This document shows positions 24,815 to 34,796 of a DNA stretch of 64,000 nucleotides, piece after piece (the stretch's first letter is position 1; every line of letters starts with the position of its first letter). A program made the translations under genes and the position numbers. The notes beneath the pieces are model-generated. The model was not told the DNA's origin. It made no database searches and worked only from the letters and a program-made list of their open reading frames with translations. The stretch covers positions 1,453,001 to 1,517,000 of the forward strand of contig NZ_CP162137.1 of NCBI RefSeq assembly GCF_040833995.1. Reading direction: 5' to 3'. Origin of the DNA: Leptospira sp. WS58.C1 (lineage in GTDB: Bacteria; Spirochaetota; Leptospiria; Leptospirales; Leptospiraceae).

Positions 24815-26128
24815 ATGAGAGATGCGAAAATACTCATGATTGGATGGGAATATCCCCCGAATATCACGGGAGGTCTTGGCGTTGCGTGTAAGGAAATTGC
24901 AAAAAATATCGCCTCCTTGGGATATAACGTCGATTTTATCGTTCCTAAACTACACGGAAACGAGGAAGAGATAGATGGTATTCGCCTTTTGGACATTCGA
25001 AAGGTTTGGGAACTATTGGGATCGAATGAAAAGGCGGAATTAATCAAAGAGAACGAAACGATTTTAGAAAGTCTTCCTGAAAGGCTTATGTTTTCTCCAT
25101 ATTTTTCTCCCGGGAAAAAGCAAGAAAGATCGTCAGGGATAACTTGGTCTTCCCAATATGCTGAAAATATGACACAAGAGTTGTCTGAAAAAATTCCGGA
25201 GATTGCAGGTGGATACGGTCCGGATCTATATTACGATATACGAATGTTTTCAAAGATTGTTTCCCTGTTGGGGGAAAAAATAAGACCGAATATCGTCCAT
25301 GCGCATGACTGGATGACCTTTCTTGCTGCAAATGAGCTGAAGAGGAAAAAAAATATACCTACGATTCTTCATGTCCACGCTACTGAATTCGATCGATGTG
25401 GAGAGAGCGGTAATGAGGAAATCAAGCGGATAGAAAGAGAAGGTTTCGAATCCGCTGATCGTATCGTTTCTGTAAGCGAATATACTAAGAATATAATAAG
25501 AGATAAATACGGGATCGATGAGAATAAGATAGATGTCGCGCATAACGGTATTTCCCCTACGGCTGAAGGAAGGGAAAATTGGGGAGAGAATAATATTACA
25601 GACCCTATCATATTGTTTTTAGGAAGGATTACTCACCAAAAAGGTCCGGATTATTTTGTAAAGGCCGCCGCGAAGATCGTAAGGGAGGTTCCGAATGTGA
25701 AATTCGTCATGGCGGGAAGTGGAGACTTACAGAATCGCATGATAGAATTAGCCGCAGATTTGGGCCTGGGAGGTTATTTCCATTATACCGGGTTTTTAAA
25801 TGCGGAGAAAACTCATCGCCTCTACAGTATGTGTTCCGTTTATATAATGCCGTCCGTTTCCGAACCTTTCGGTTTAACGGCATTAGAAGCAATGTCCCAC
25901 AATCTGCCCGTCATTTTATCTAAACAATCCGGAGTGAGTGAGATCGTTCATCAATGTTTAAAATTTGATTTTTGGGATACGGATAGTCTTGCGGAAAAAG
26001 CGATCTCGATCCTGAAATACGGTCCTTTGAGGGAAGAGATCGGAAATCAGGCCAAAGCCGAATCTGAAAGGATCAATTGGATGTCTACCGCCAAAAAAAT
26101 CGCCCAAGTGTATAGGAGCTTTTTATGA
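24815..26128 (+). CDS. Glycogen synthase-type glycosyltransferase (GT4 family)
   Basis: 438 residues from the ATG with GGAGG 9 bp upstream. The N-terminal Rossmann domain starts ILMIGWEYPPNITGGLGV, the acceptor/donor loop typical of glycogen synthase-like GT4 enzymes. The C-terminal domain has LFLGRITHQKGPDYFVKAA and MPSVSEPFGLTALEAMS, the E-x7-E donor-binding motif. It likely extends alpha-1,4-glucan from a nucleotide sugar. It overlaps the next gene by 4 bp. Donor sugar is not determined, and a role in another polysaccharide is possible. Confidence 0.75.
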   Translation: MRDAKILMIGWEYPPNITGGLGVACKEIAKNIASLGYNVDFIVPKLHGNEEEIDGIRLLDIRKVWELLGSNEKAELIKENETILESLPERLMFSPYFSPGKKQERSSGITWSSQYAENMTQELSEKIPEIAGGYGPDLYYDIRMFSKIVSLLGEKIRPNIVHAHDWMTFLAANELKRKKNIPTILHVHATEFDRCGESGNEEIKRIEREGFESADRIVSVSEYTKNIIRDKYGIDENKIDVAHNGISPTAEGRENWGENNITDPIILFLGRITHQKGPDYFVKAAAKIVREVPNVKFVMAGSGDLQNRMIELAADLGLGGYFHYTGFLNAEKTHRLYSMCSVYIMPSVSEPFGLTALEAMSHNLPVILSKQSGVSEIVHQCLKFDFWDTDSLAEKAISILKYGPLREEIGNQAKAESERINWMSTAKKIAQVYRSFL

Positions 26129-27366
26129 TATCTGTGTGCTTTTATTTCGAAGTCCATCAACCGTTTCGTCTTAAACCTTATGATTTTTTCGGAATAGGAA
26201 AGGATCATACCTATTTCGACGAGGAGAGAAATAGGCAAATACTCCGAAAGGTATCGGAGAAATGTTATATCCCTACGACAAATCTTCTTTTGGACCTTAT
26301 CCGCGAATTTAAAGAGGATTTTCAGGTAACTTTTTCCATTTCAGGAACGGCTATTGAGCAGTTTAAACTTTGGTATCCGGAAGTTCTAGATCAGTTTAAA
26401 AAATTAGCGGATACCGGATATGTGGAATTCCTTTCGGAGACATACTATCATTCCTTATCTAGTCTTTATTCGGAAAAGGAATTTTCGCGCCAGGTATTAA
26501 AACATAGAAAAACGATGAAGAAAGAGTTAGGAGTTCTTCCGCAAGCCTTTAGAAATACGGAATTGATATATTCCAATAATATTGCGCGCCTTGTTCGAAA
26601 AATGGGTTATACGCTCATGTTAATGGAAGGAGTAGATCGCCTTTTGGGATGGAGAAGTCCAAATTTTATGTACCAATCCAAATCGGAACCTGGTTTGAAA
26701 CTTCTGACTAAAAATTACCGTTTAAGCGATGACATCGCTTTTCGTTTTTCCGAAAAAAATTGGTCCCATTTTCCTCTGAATACGGATAAGTTTTCCCGTT
26801 GGGTTCATTCCCTTGCCGGTAACGGAAATTGTGTGAACTTGTTTATGGATTTCGAGACATTTGGAGAACACCAATGGGCTGAATCTGGAATATTCGAATT
26901 CCTTAAATATCTTCCATCAGCTATTCGTAAACATCCTGATTTCAAATTTAGGACCGTTTCGAATGCAGCGGAACGAAGCCATAGTTTAGGAGAAATCGAT
27001 ACGGAAGAAGCCGTTTCCTGGGCGGATATGGAAAGAGATCTGTCGGCTTGGCTCGGAAATTCAATGCAAAGACAAGCAGTCCAAGCGTTATACGCATTGG
27101 AAGATAGAGTTCATTCTACCGGAGACGAAAAGATCATAGATACGTTCGGAAGACTTCAGACTTCGGATCATTTCTATTATATGTGTACGAAATATTTCAA
27201 CGACGGTGACGTTCATAAATATTTCAGTCCGTACGGATCTCCTTACGAAGCTTACGTTTATTTTATGAATGTTCTTCAAGACTTTAAGCAAAGACTTGAT
27301 GCCCCAAAATTACATTCAGTTCAGTCAAAAAAAGTTCTCCCTTCCGATTTCGTAACAGCGATATAG
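26125..27366 (+). CDS. Glycoside hydrolase family 57 (alpha-amylase/glucanotransferase type)
   Basis: 413 residues. GH57 motifs are visible in order: HQP in CFYFEVHQPFR, the ISGTAIEQF segment, FRNTELIY with the likely Glu nucleophile, and MDFETFGEHQW with the likely catalytic Asp. It acts on alpha-1,4-glucans. GH57 includes amylases, glucanotransferases and branching enzymes. This one is shorter than typical branching enzymes (over 500 residues). With no GH13 branching enzyme in the operon, a branching or debranching role remains open. Confidence 0.8.
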   Translation: MISVCFYFEVHQPFRLKPYDFFGIGKDHTYFDEERNRQILRKVSEKCYIPTTNLLLDLIREFKEDFQVTFSISGTAIEQFKLWYPEVLDQFKKLADTGYVEFLSETYYHSLSSLYSEKEFSRQVLKHRKTMKKELGVLPQAFRNTELIYSNNIARLVRKMGYTLMLMEGVDRLLGWRSPNFMYQSKSEPGLKLLTKNYRLSDDIAFRFSEKNWSHFPLNTDKFSRWVHSLAGNGNCVNLFMDFETFGEHQWAESGIFEFLKYLPSAIRKHPDFKFRTVSNAAERSHSLGEIDTEEAVSWADMERDLSAWLGNSMQRQAVQALYALEDRVHSTGDEKIIDTFGRLQTSDHFYYMCTKYFNDGDVHKYFSPYGSPYEAYVYFMNVLQDFKQRLDAPKLHSVQSKKVLPSDFVTAI

Positions 27367-27378
27367 ATTCGTTTCCGT

Positions 27379-29571
27379 ATGAATCCGATCCGTATCGAAA
27401 ATGAACGTCCGTACCGAGATATGGGACTAAGTTTTGCTCCTGGAAAACCGTACCCTTTGGGTGCAAGTTGGGACGGGAGAGGAGTTAATTTCGCGGTTTA
27501 CTCAGAATACGCTACGAAAGTGGAAGTCTGTCTTTTTGCGGATTTGCTCTCTAAAAAGGAAGAAAAGCGTTTTAGCTTAAGTTCAAGATCGGGGCCTGTT
27601 TGGCACGGATATTTTTCCGGCCTTAAACCGGGAGTCTTGTACGGTTATAGGGTTCATGGGCCGTTCGAACCTTGGGAAGGCCATTGGTTCAATCCTTACA
27701 AGGTTCTTTTGGACCCGTATGCAAAGTCGATCGCTCGTCTTCCGGTTCTGGATCTTTCTTTATACGCGTATCGTCGGGAGAATTTGGAAAAAATCCCGAA
27801 AGAAAGTGACATCTCTATAATGAGTGAAGCGGATAACGCGGCATTCTCTCCTCTTGCTAGAGTGATTGATGAAAGTTTCGATTGGTCGAACGAGCATAAG
27901 CCTTCCTATTCCTGGCAAGATACGATCCTATATGAAGCTCATATTAAAAGTATGACTATAAATCATCCGGATATTCCGAAAGATTTACGAGGAACATTTT
28001 TGGGATTTTGTTCCGAACCGATACTGAACCATTTAAAAAGTATGGGGATTACTTCCGTCGAACTCTTACCGATCCATCAGTCTTATTCCGGCGCTCGTTT
28101 ACAGACCTCCGGATTATCCGATTATTGGGGTTATAATACTTTGAACTTTTTCTCTCCGGATATACGTTATGCGCGAAAGGGAGCAGAGGTGGAATTACTC
28201 CGGGATTTCAAAACGATGGTAAAAACGTTTCATAGCGCAGGGATCGAGATAATACTCGATGTGGTTTATAATCATACCTGCGAGGAAGATCATTTCGGTC
28301 CGAATCTTCATTTTCGCGGTCTATGCAACCGATCGTACTATCGATTAGAAGATCATAAAAAGATGATGTATCGGAATTATTCTGGATGCGGCAATACATT
28401 AGATGTTTCTAAGCCGGTTGTGTTGGACCTGATCATCAATAGTCTTAGATATTGGGCCTCGGAAACGCATGTGGACGGATTTAGATTCGATTTAGCGGCA
28501 AGTTTGATCCGCGGGAGCGATGGACTTCCCGAATCCTTTCCTTCTTTTATCGCCGCATTGAAACGGGATCCGCTTCTTTCGGAACTCAAACTAATTGCGG
28601 AACCTTGGGACTTGGAAGGGAATTTTCAGGACCGTTTTCCTTCGCCATGGAGGGAATGGAGCGATACTTTTCGGGATTCCGTTCGTAAATTTTGGAATTC
28701 AGGTGATGTTGATTCTAAAGAAATACTTGGTCATTTAGGACAGAGAAGACTTACACCGGAAACTACGAAGGATCTTCCGTTTGAAAAATTAAATTTTATT
28801 ACCTGTCACGATGGGTTTACACTTCAGGATTTGGTATCGTACAACGGAAAACATAACGAAAAAAACGGAGAAAATAACAGGGACGGTGCCGATCAGAATT
28901 ACTCTTGGAATTGCGGCGAAGAGGGGCCTACACATAACGAAGATATTCTCTCTATGAGAGAAAGACAAAAAAGGAATCTGATCTCTAACCTTTTACTGTC
29001 TTCCTCTGTCCCGATGCTTTCGGGAGGAGACGAGCTTTCCAGAACTCAAAAAGGAAATAACAACGCATATTGCCAAGATAATAATATTAATTTTTACGAC
29101 TGGGAATCGGATGCGGAAAAAGAGGATTTTTTTGCGTTCGTAAACTATTTGATCCGGTATAGAAAATCCAATCCTATATTTGGAAAAATTGATACGTTAA
29201 TCTCGGATGATAATTCTCTTCTCTGGAAATCGATCGTTAGCGATGAGAATGGAGTCGAAATTTCCGATCCGTCGTTTGCAAGAAGCGGATCTTATCCGAT
29301 TTCCTGGTATGCCCGTTTTAGAAAGACGGATCTTAAGAATATTATGCGGGAAACCGATTCGGAGATCGGCTTTATCCTTCTTTTGAATCCAACGGACAGG
29401 GAAGTGAAGTTCGTCTTTCCGGAGTCCAGCATCGGTTCTCCTTTGTGTAAAGTAATAGATACCTCCGAAAAAACTTTTTCCAACCGGAAGGAAATTCTTC
29501 TTTCTTCTTATATAGCACAACCTAAGTCGCTAGTCCTTTTCGAAGAACCTGGATCAGTGCTTAACGGATAA
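27379..29571 (+). CDS. glgX: Glycogen debranching enzyme GlgX-type (GH13)
   Basis: 730 residues. An N-terminal CBM48-like domain (PLGASWDGRGVNFAVYSEYA) precedes the GH13 barrel. Catalytic regions are intact: DVVYNHTCE (I), GFRFDLAASL with the Asp nucleophile (II), LIAEPWDLEGN with the Glu acid/base (III) and ITCHDGFTLQD (IV). It cleaves alpha-1,6 branch points, usually on glycogen shortened by phosphorylase, which is encoded two genes later. It starts 12 bp after the GH57 stop. Confidence 0.92.
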   Translation: MNPIRIENERPYRDMGLSFAPGKPYPLGASWDGRGVNFAVYSEYATKVEVCLFADLLSKKEEKRFSLSSRSGPVWHGYFSGLKPGVLYGYRVHGPFEPWEGHWFNPYKVLLDPYAKSIARLPVLDLSLYAYRRENLEKIPKESDISIMSEADNAAFSPLARVIDESFDWSNEHKPSYSWQDTILYEAHIKSMTINHPDIPKDLRGTFLGFCSEPILNHLKSMGITSVELLPIHQSYSGARLQTSGLSDYWGYNTLNFFSPDIRYARKGAEVELLRDFKTMVKTFHSAGIEIILDVVYNHTCEEDHFGPNLHFRGLCNRSYYRLEDHKKMMYRNYSGCGNTLDVSKPVVLDLIINSLRYWASETHVDGFRFDLAASLIRGSDGLPESFPSFIAALKRDPLLSELKLIAEPWDLEGNFQDRFPSPWREWSDTFRDSVRKFWNSGDVDSKEILGHLGQRRLTPETTKDLPFEKLNFITCHDGFTLQDLVSYNGKHNEKNGENNRDGADQNYSWNCGEEGPTHNEDILSMRERQKRNLISNLLLSSSVPMLSGGDELSRTQKGNNNAYCQDNNINFYDWESDAEKEDFFAFVNYLIRYRKSNPIFGKIDTLISDDNSLLWKSIVSDENGVEISDPSFARSGSYPISWYARFRKTDLKNIMRETDSEIGFILLLNPTDREVKFVFPESSIGSPLCKVIDTSEKTFSNRKEILLSSYIAQPKSLVLFEEPGSVLNG

Positions 29572-29574
29572 TCT

Positions 29575-31701
29575 ATGGAAACGGATCGGGAGAAAATCTG
29601 GAATGAATTGGGACTAGTACCTAAATACTATGATCTCGATGGGAAACTTCACGAATTAGATGAAAGATCCGCATTGGGACTGTTGACCGCGTTGGGATGG
29701 GAAGAACAAGAGGCAAGAGACCCGAAAAAACTTCTGGCTATGATCCGACTTTCCGACTCATCGCGACTTTTGGATCATATTTATTTTTCAAGCGGAGAAG
29801 ATAAGGAAAGATGGATCCGATTCCGATGGCCATATCTGCATTTTCCTGAGGATTGTTTTTTGAAGATCGAAAGGGAGAACGGGAAAACGGAAGAGTTCCC
29901 TCTTGAGCTATCCGAGCCGGATAACACGGAGGAAGAACTGCCTCGAAAAAAATTTGTATATAAAATAAGGATCAACGATCGGATCGAATTCGGATATCAT
30001 AAATTATCTATTCATAATGTTCCTGGCAGGTTCGAAGGTCTTTCTTCCGTTTTGGTGGTTCACCCGGAAAAATGTTATTCTGTAGAAGAAAATAGAAAGA
30101 AGTTGGGTATTTCAGTCCAATTATATGCAATCCGTTCGGAAATGAACGACGGTATCGGAGATTTTCACGACCTCTATATTTTAGCGGATTATTGTTCCGA
30201 TTCAGGCTATAAGGTCCTCTCCATCAACCCGCTACATTTTCCATATCCGATCCCCACTCGCGATTTTAGCCCGTATTTTTCCTGGAATAGGTTTTTTAAA
30301 GACTATTTATACGTTCATTTGCCTTGGGTGTTCGAAGATCTGGACCTTCCGGAAACATCAAAAAGATATTTCGGAGAGAGGCCAAAATTTCACAAAAAGG
30401 AAACCTCGGGAAAATACATAAATTTTGAATCGGTCCACGAATTTAAATTAGGATATTTATACCAAGCCTATTTGGAATTTATCTCTTCTTCAGATCCGAA
30501 ATCAAAAAAAGACAAGAGGGAATTTTCGAATTTCGTTTCTGAACAAGGAGAACTTCTTTTTTCTCACGCATACTGGACCGAAAAATTATCGGGAGCTACT
30601 TTCTACGAAAGGAAATCCCTAAACTCGCATAAGAAATCCGAAACAAACAAAAAGACCCACGACAGAGAGGAGTATATTGATTTCATCTATTTTCTCTCCT
30701 GGGTAACCGAGACACAATGGAGAAGGATACAGGAATATTTTAAAAAAAGGAAGGTACTATTATTCGGAGATTTGGCAGTGGGCTCGGATCCGAACGGACC
30801 GGAGGTCAGAAGTTTTTCTATGGACTTTGCGTCTTCAACGAAAGTGGGGGCTCCTTCCGATCTATTTTCGCCTACCGGTCAGAATTGGGGGATCCCTCCT
30901 TCGATCCCTCGCAGGATGATAGAGACCCGTTTCGATCATTTTATCAAATTGGTCCGAAACAATATGATCGAGAGCGGAATGTTAAGGATCGATCATGCTC
31001 TCGGATTGTTCCGTCTATATTGGATTCCTCAAGGTTCCAAAGGGGGATACGTATCTTATCCGGCAGAACATTTGTTAAAGATCTTAGCTCTCGAGAGCCA
31101 TAGGAAACGTTGCGTTCTAGTCGCCGAAGATCTGGGAAATGTTCCTTATGAAATTAAGGAAAAACTAATGGATTTCGGATTGTATTCCTTTCGCGTTCTA
31201 TACTTCGAACAACGTCAGGGAGAAGGATTTATTCCTCCCAACGATTATCCACTCAAATCCGTTTCCGTTCATAATACCCACGACCTTCCCACCTTGAAGG
31301 GATATTGGAACGGATTTGATATAGAATTTAGAAAGAGAACTTCGATTTGGGACGAGGAGACTGCGAAAGTTTTTTCCACCAGTAGGGAAAGGGAGAAAAG
31401 GGAAATTTTGGACCTCTTAAATAGGGAGAATATCCGGATCGGGGAGGAAAACGGGAAGGATTTCGAAATTTCATTTAGAGACGGTATGTTCGAACTTTTG
31501 GGAAGAACGTCGTCGGAATATTCTATATTCTCACTTCATGATATTCTAATGGAAGAAGAACAGACGAATTTCCCCGGGACTAGCGAGGAATATCCGAATT
31601 GGAAGATCCGCTATTCGAAGGATCTGAAGGGACTGGTTTTGTATAGGGGATATCCCGCCGATATTTCAAATTTGGGAGTGAAAGGATATGGAAACTACTG
31701 A
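29575..31701 (+). CDS. malQ: 4-alpha-glucanotransferase (MalQ, GH77)
   Basis: 708 residues, 3 bp after glgX. The first ~180 residues form the extra beta-rich N-terminal domain seen in long bacterial MalQ. The GH77 barrel has LRIDHALGLFRLYWIPQG (Asp nucleophile), VLVAEDLGNVP (Glu acid/base) and NTHDLPTLKGYW (third Asp). It disproportionates maltodextrins and so links debranching to phosphorolysis. It overlaps glgP by 14 bp. Confidence 0.9.
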   Translation: METDREKIWNELGLVPKYYDLDGKLHELDERSALGLLTALGWEEQEARDPKKLLAMIRLSDSSRLLDHIYFSSGEDKERWIRFRWPYLHFPEDCFLKIERENGKTEEFPLELSEPDNTEEELPRKKFVYKIRINDRIEFGYHKLSIHNVPGRFEGLSSVLVVHPEKCYSVEENRKKLGISVQLYAIRSEMNDGIGDFHDLYILADYCSDSGYKVLSINPLHFPYPIPTRDFSPYFSWNRFFKDYLYVHLPWVFEDLDLPETSKRYFGERPKFHKKETSGKYINFESVHEFKLGYLYQAYLEFISSSDPKSKKDKREFSNFVSEQGELLFSHAYWTEKLSGATFYERKSLNSHKKSETNKKTHDREEYIDFIYFLSWVTETQWRRIQEYFKKRKVLLFGDLAVGSDPNGPEVRSFSMDFASSTKVGAPSDLFSPTGQNWGIPPSIPRRMIETRFDHFIKLVRNNMIESGMLRIDHALGLFRLYWIPQGSKGGYVSYPAEHLLKILALESHRKRCVLVAEDLGNVPYEIKEKLMDFGLYSFRVLYFEQRQGEGFIPPNDYPLKSVSVHNTHDLPTLKGYWNGFDIEFRKRTSIWDEETAKVFSTSREREKREILDLLNRENIRIGEENGKDFEISFRDGMFELLGRTSSEYSIFSLHDILMEEEQTNFPGTSEEYPNWKIRYSKDLKGLVLYRGYPADISNLGVKGYGNY

Positions 31702-34177
31702 ACGTCGGAAAATTTTGGACCTGTTCGAGCGAGATGTTAAGATGGGAGTGGATTCTCTTGGCTCTACCATCGTTAAAAAACTGGAATACGAACTCGGAAA
31801 ATATAAGAACAATACCTACAAAGAGGATATCTATCGGGCCTTAGCGATGAGCTTAAGGGATATACTTATCAGCAGGTGGAATGAAATTCAGGAACAATAT
31901 AGGAGTAAGAAGGTTCGAAAAGTATATTATCTTTCGATTGAATATCTACTCGGAACGTTACTGAGAACCAATCTTGCAAGTCTCCAGATGAAAAATACCG
32001 CTGAAAAAGCTTTGCAGAGTCTCGGATATGAACTTTCGGAAGTCGCTGAAAACGAACCTGATGCAGCCTTGGGGAATGGCGGTTTGGGAAGATTGGCCGC
32101 TTGCTTTTTGGATTCGCTTGCAACGTTGAATTTTCCCGCTCAAGCGGCAGGTATTCGTTACGAATACGGGATTTTTAGACAAGAGATCCGAAACGGATTC
32201 CAGAGAGAGTATCCGGAGAACTGGTTGAACCAGGATAATCCTTGGGAGATTGCAAGAATGGATCTTGTATATCCCGTTCAGTTTTACGGGCAGATCAAGA
32301 CGGATATCGATCATAAAGGTTGTTCGTTTTGTATTTGGGATCCTAAGGAAGTCGTACTTGCTGAAGCGTATGATGTTTTCATTCCGGGATTTAAGACGAA
32401 TTCAGTCATCAATCTTAGGCTTTGGAAGGCAAAGTCTAGTAGGGAATTTAACCTAGACTATTTTAATCACGGGGATTATTTGAGAGCCATCGAAGACAAA
32501 CAAAAGTCTGAGAATATCTCTAAGGTCCTTTATCCCAACGATAGCATAGAACAAGGGAGAGAATTGAGATTAAAGCAGGAATATTTTTTGGTAAGCGCGA
32601 CTCTACAGGACGCCTTAGCACAATTTATTTCGGAAGAGGGGATCAAATGGGAGAATCTTCCTCGTAGGCTCATCTTTCATCTGAATGATACTCATCCTAC
32701 CTTAGCGATCCCTGAATTTATGCGTTTGTTAATCGACGGGTATTCCATGCCTTGGGACCAAGCATGGGATTATACGACTCAATGTTTTGCATATACGAAT
32801 CATACCATCATGCCGGAAGCATTGGAAAGTTGGACGGTGGATTTGATGGAAAATGTGTTACCTAGACATCTTCAGCTTATATACGAGATCAATTTCAATT
32901 TTCTGCAAGAACTTAGAAGGAAGAACGTTTCCGAAGATATTGTACGTAAGGTTTCCATTATAGAGGAAGGAAACCCGAAAAGGATCCGAATGTCCCATTT
33001 AGCGGTGGTAGCTTCTAAAAGTGTTAACGGGGTAGCAAAATTGCACACCGAAATCCTGAAGACCAATATATTTCCAGAATTCTATTCGTTGTTTCCGGAA
33101 AAATTTCATAATATAACTAACGGAGTCGCACATAGACGTTGGCTCCTTACTGCAAATCCTAAACTTTCGGATCTAATAACGGATAATATCGGAGATGGTT
33201 GGCAAAAGGATCTTTCTAATATATCGGAATTGGAAAAGTATTCGGGAGATAAGGAATTTAGACAGGAATGGGCTAAGATCAAAAAGGAAAATAAGGAATT
33301 TCTATCTAATTTTACTCTGAACACTTTAGGATTAAGGATCGATCCGAATTCCATATTCGATGTCCAGATAAAAAGAATACATGAATATAAACGGCAACTT
33401 TTGAATGTTTTGCGTATCGTGTACGACTATCAAAGGATCAAGGAAAATCCTTCCGGCCTTTACGCTCCTAGAACGGTCTTCTTTTCGGGAAAAGCCGCCC
33501 CGGGATATCGTAAAGCAAAGTTGATCGTCAAATTGATCCATTCTGTCGGAAATGTCGTGAATTCGGATCCGCAAGTGAATCGGCTTCTTAAAGTCGTATT
33601 TCTTCCAAATTTTAATGTGGGTCTGGCTGAGAAAATTATTCCAGCCGCAGATTTGTCCGAACAGATCTCTTGTCCGGGAACCGAAGCTTCCGGAACCGGA
33701 AACATGAAGTTCATGTTAAACGGAGCGCTTACCGTGTGTACATTAGATGGAGCTAATTTGGAAATTTTGGAAACTGTGAAGGATGAAAATATCTATGTAT
33801 TCGGACATACTGTAGATGAGCTGAAAGAACTCAAGAATTCCGGCTACGATCCACTCATGATCTATAATACTGATCCTGCGATCATGAACGTTTTGAACGC
33901 AGTTCGAAAAGGTTTCTTTCTGAAGGAAGCTAAAGACCTTTTTAAGGATTTGGTGGACGAACTTCTGTTACGAGGAGATGCGTATTATTTACTCGCGGAT
34001 TTCCACTCTTACATAAACGTCCAAGATAGAATTTCAAAGGATTATTTACATTCCGAAGATTGGACAAGACGAACGATCATAAATGCGGCAAGGGCCGGAA
34101 ATTTTTCCTCCGACAGAACGGTCTTGGAATATGTTCAAAAGATCTGGAAGTTGAAAAAGTATATTCCTTCCGACTGA
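31688..34177 (+). CDS. glgP: Glycogen/maltodextrin phosphorylase
   Basis: 829 residues, the standard bacterial length. The pyridoxal-phosphate site is clear: GTEASGTGNMKFMLNGAL, with the Lys in NMKF. LGNGGLGRLAACFLDSLA near residue 120 and IHEYKRQLLNVLRI are further family signatures. It releases glucose-1-phosphate from glycogen ends. It closes the five-gene operon, so the set covers synthesis, trimming, rearrangement and phosphorolysis, but glgC and a classic glgB are not in this window. Confidence 0.95.
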   Translation: METTERRKILDLFERDVKMGVDSLGSTIVKKLEYELGKYKNNTYKEDIYRALAMSLRDILISRWNEIQEQYRSKKVRKVYYLSIEYLLGTLLRTNLASLQMKNTAEKALQSLGYELSEVAENEPDAALGNGGLGRLAACFLDSLATLNFPAQAAGIRYEYGIFRQEIRNGFQREYPENWLNQDNPWEIARMDLVYPVQFYGQIKTDIDHKGCSFCIWDPKEVVLAEAYDVFIPGFKTNSVINLRLWKAKSSREFNLDYFNHGDYLRAIEDKQKSENISKVLYPNDSIEQGRELRLKQEYFLVSATLQDALAQFISEEGIKWENLPRRLIFHLNDTHPTLAIPEFMRLLIDGYSMPWDQAWDYTTQCFAYTNHTIMPEALESWTVDLMENVLPRHLQLIYEINFNFLQELRRKNVSEDIVRKVSIIEEGNPKRIRMSHLAVVASKSVNGVAKLHTEILKTNIFPEFYSLFPEKFHNITNGVAHRRWLLTANPKLSDLITDNIGDGWQKDLSNISELEKYSGDKEFRQEWAKIKKENKEFLSNFTLNTLGLRIDPNSIFDVQIKRIHEYKRQLLNVLRIVYDYQRIKENPSGLYAPRTVFFSGKAAPGYRKAKLIVKLIHSVGNVVNSDPQVNRLLKVVFLPNFNVGLAEKIIPAADLSEQISCPGTEASGTGNMKFMLNGALTVCTLDGANLEILETVKDENIYVFGHTVDELKELKNSGYDPLMIYNTDPAIMNVLNAVRKGFFLKEAKDLFKDLVDELLLRGDAYYLLADFHSYINVQDRISKDYLHSEDWTRRTIINAARAGNFSSDRTVLEYVQKIWKLKKYIPSD

Positions 34178-34210
34178 GGAATTTTTGAGGATAAAAAGAA
34201 TAAATTCTAT

Positions 34211-34226
34211 ATACCCCATAGGGTAT
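34211..34226. promoter_or_regulatory. CsoR/CstR-like operator upstream of DUF302 gene
   Basis: ATACCCCATAGGGTAT is an imperfect palindrome (ATACCC ... GGGTAT arms). The A-T plus G/C-tract form is typical of CsoR/FrmR/CstR-family operators. It lies 63 bp before the DUF302 start. No such regulator is encoded in the window. Confidence 0.45.
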
Positions 34227-34288
34227 TATTACTTTTGAGTAGTCTAATCAGTAAGGCCCTGGAACCGGGGATAAATGGAGACAGATTT

Positions 34289-34672
34289 ATGAAATATATC
34301 GTTGAGTCGGCCAAGAGTGTGGAGCAAGCTTCTTTGGATTTGCAGAAGAACGTAGCCGAGGCGAAATATGGAGTGTTACATGTTCACGACCTCAAGGAAA
34401 CTATGAAAAAGAAAGGGGTCGAATTTCCGGAAGAATGCCGAATTTTCGAAGTTTGCAACCCGCTCCGTGCGAGTAAAGTGCTAAGCGAGGATATGGAGAT
34501 GAATTTCGCGCTACCTTGCCGGATCTCCGTTTACACTGATCATGGGAAAACTAAGATTGGAATGATCAGACCCGAACCCCTTTTGCGGACTTTGTCCGAC
34601 TCGAAAGTTTTGGCACAAGAGGCAAGAGAGGTCGAATCGGATTTGATTCGAATTATCCAATCTAGTAAGTAA
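34289..34672 (+). CDS. DUF302 domain protein
   Basis: 128 residues from the ATG at 34289, which has GGAG 8 bp upstream; an in-frame TTG at 34235 is less likely. The core MKYIVESAKSVEQASLDLQK, then YGVLHVHDLKETMKKKG and RIFEVCNP, matches DUF302. These small proteins are often linked to sulfur or metal stress genes, but no activity is established. A conserved Cys is in EVCNP. The CsoR/CstR-like operator upstream suggests induction by metal or reactive sulfur (inference). Confidence 0.7.
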   Translation: MKYIVESAKSVEQASLDLQKNVAEAKYGVLHVHDLKETMKKKGVEFPEECRIFEVCNPLRASKVLSEDMEMNFALPCRISVYTDHGKTKIGMIRPEPLLRTLSDSKVLAQEAREVESDLIRIIQSSK

Positions 34673-34796
34673 ACTTTTAGTTAGATCTTAAATCCGAAAA
34701 TAGACATCCCTTAAGGAGTTATTGTTCGAGCAAACATCCTAAGAATATAAACAATTCTTGCCAATTCGCTTATCATTTCCTGAAATAAGAAATTCG

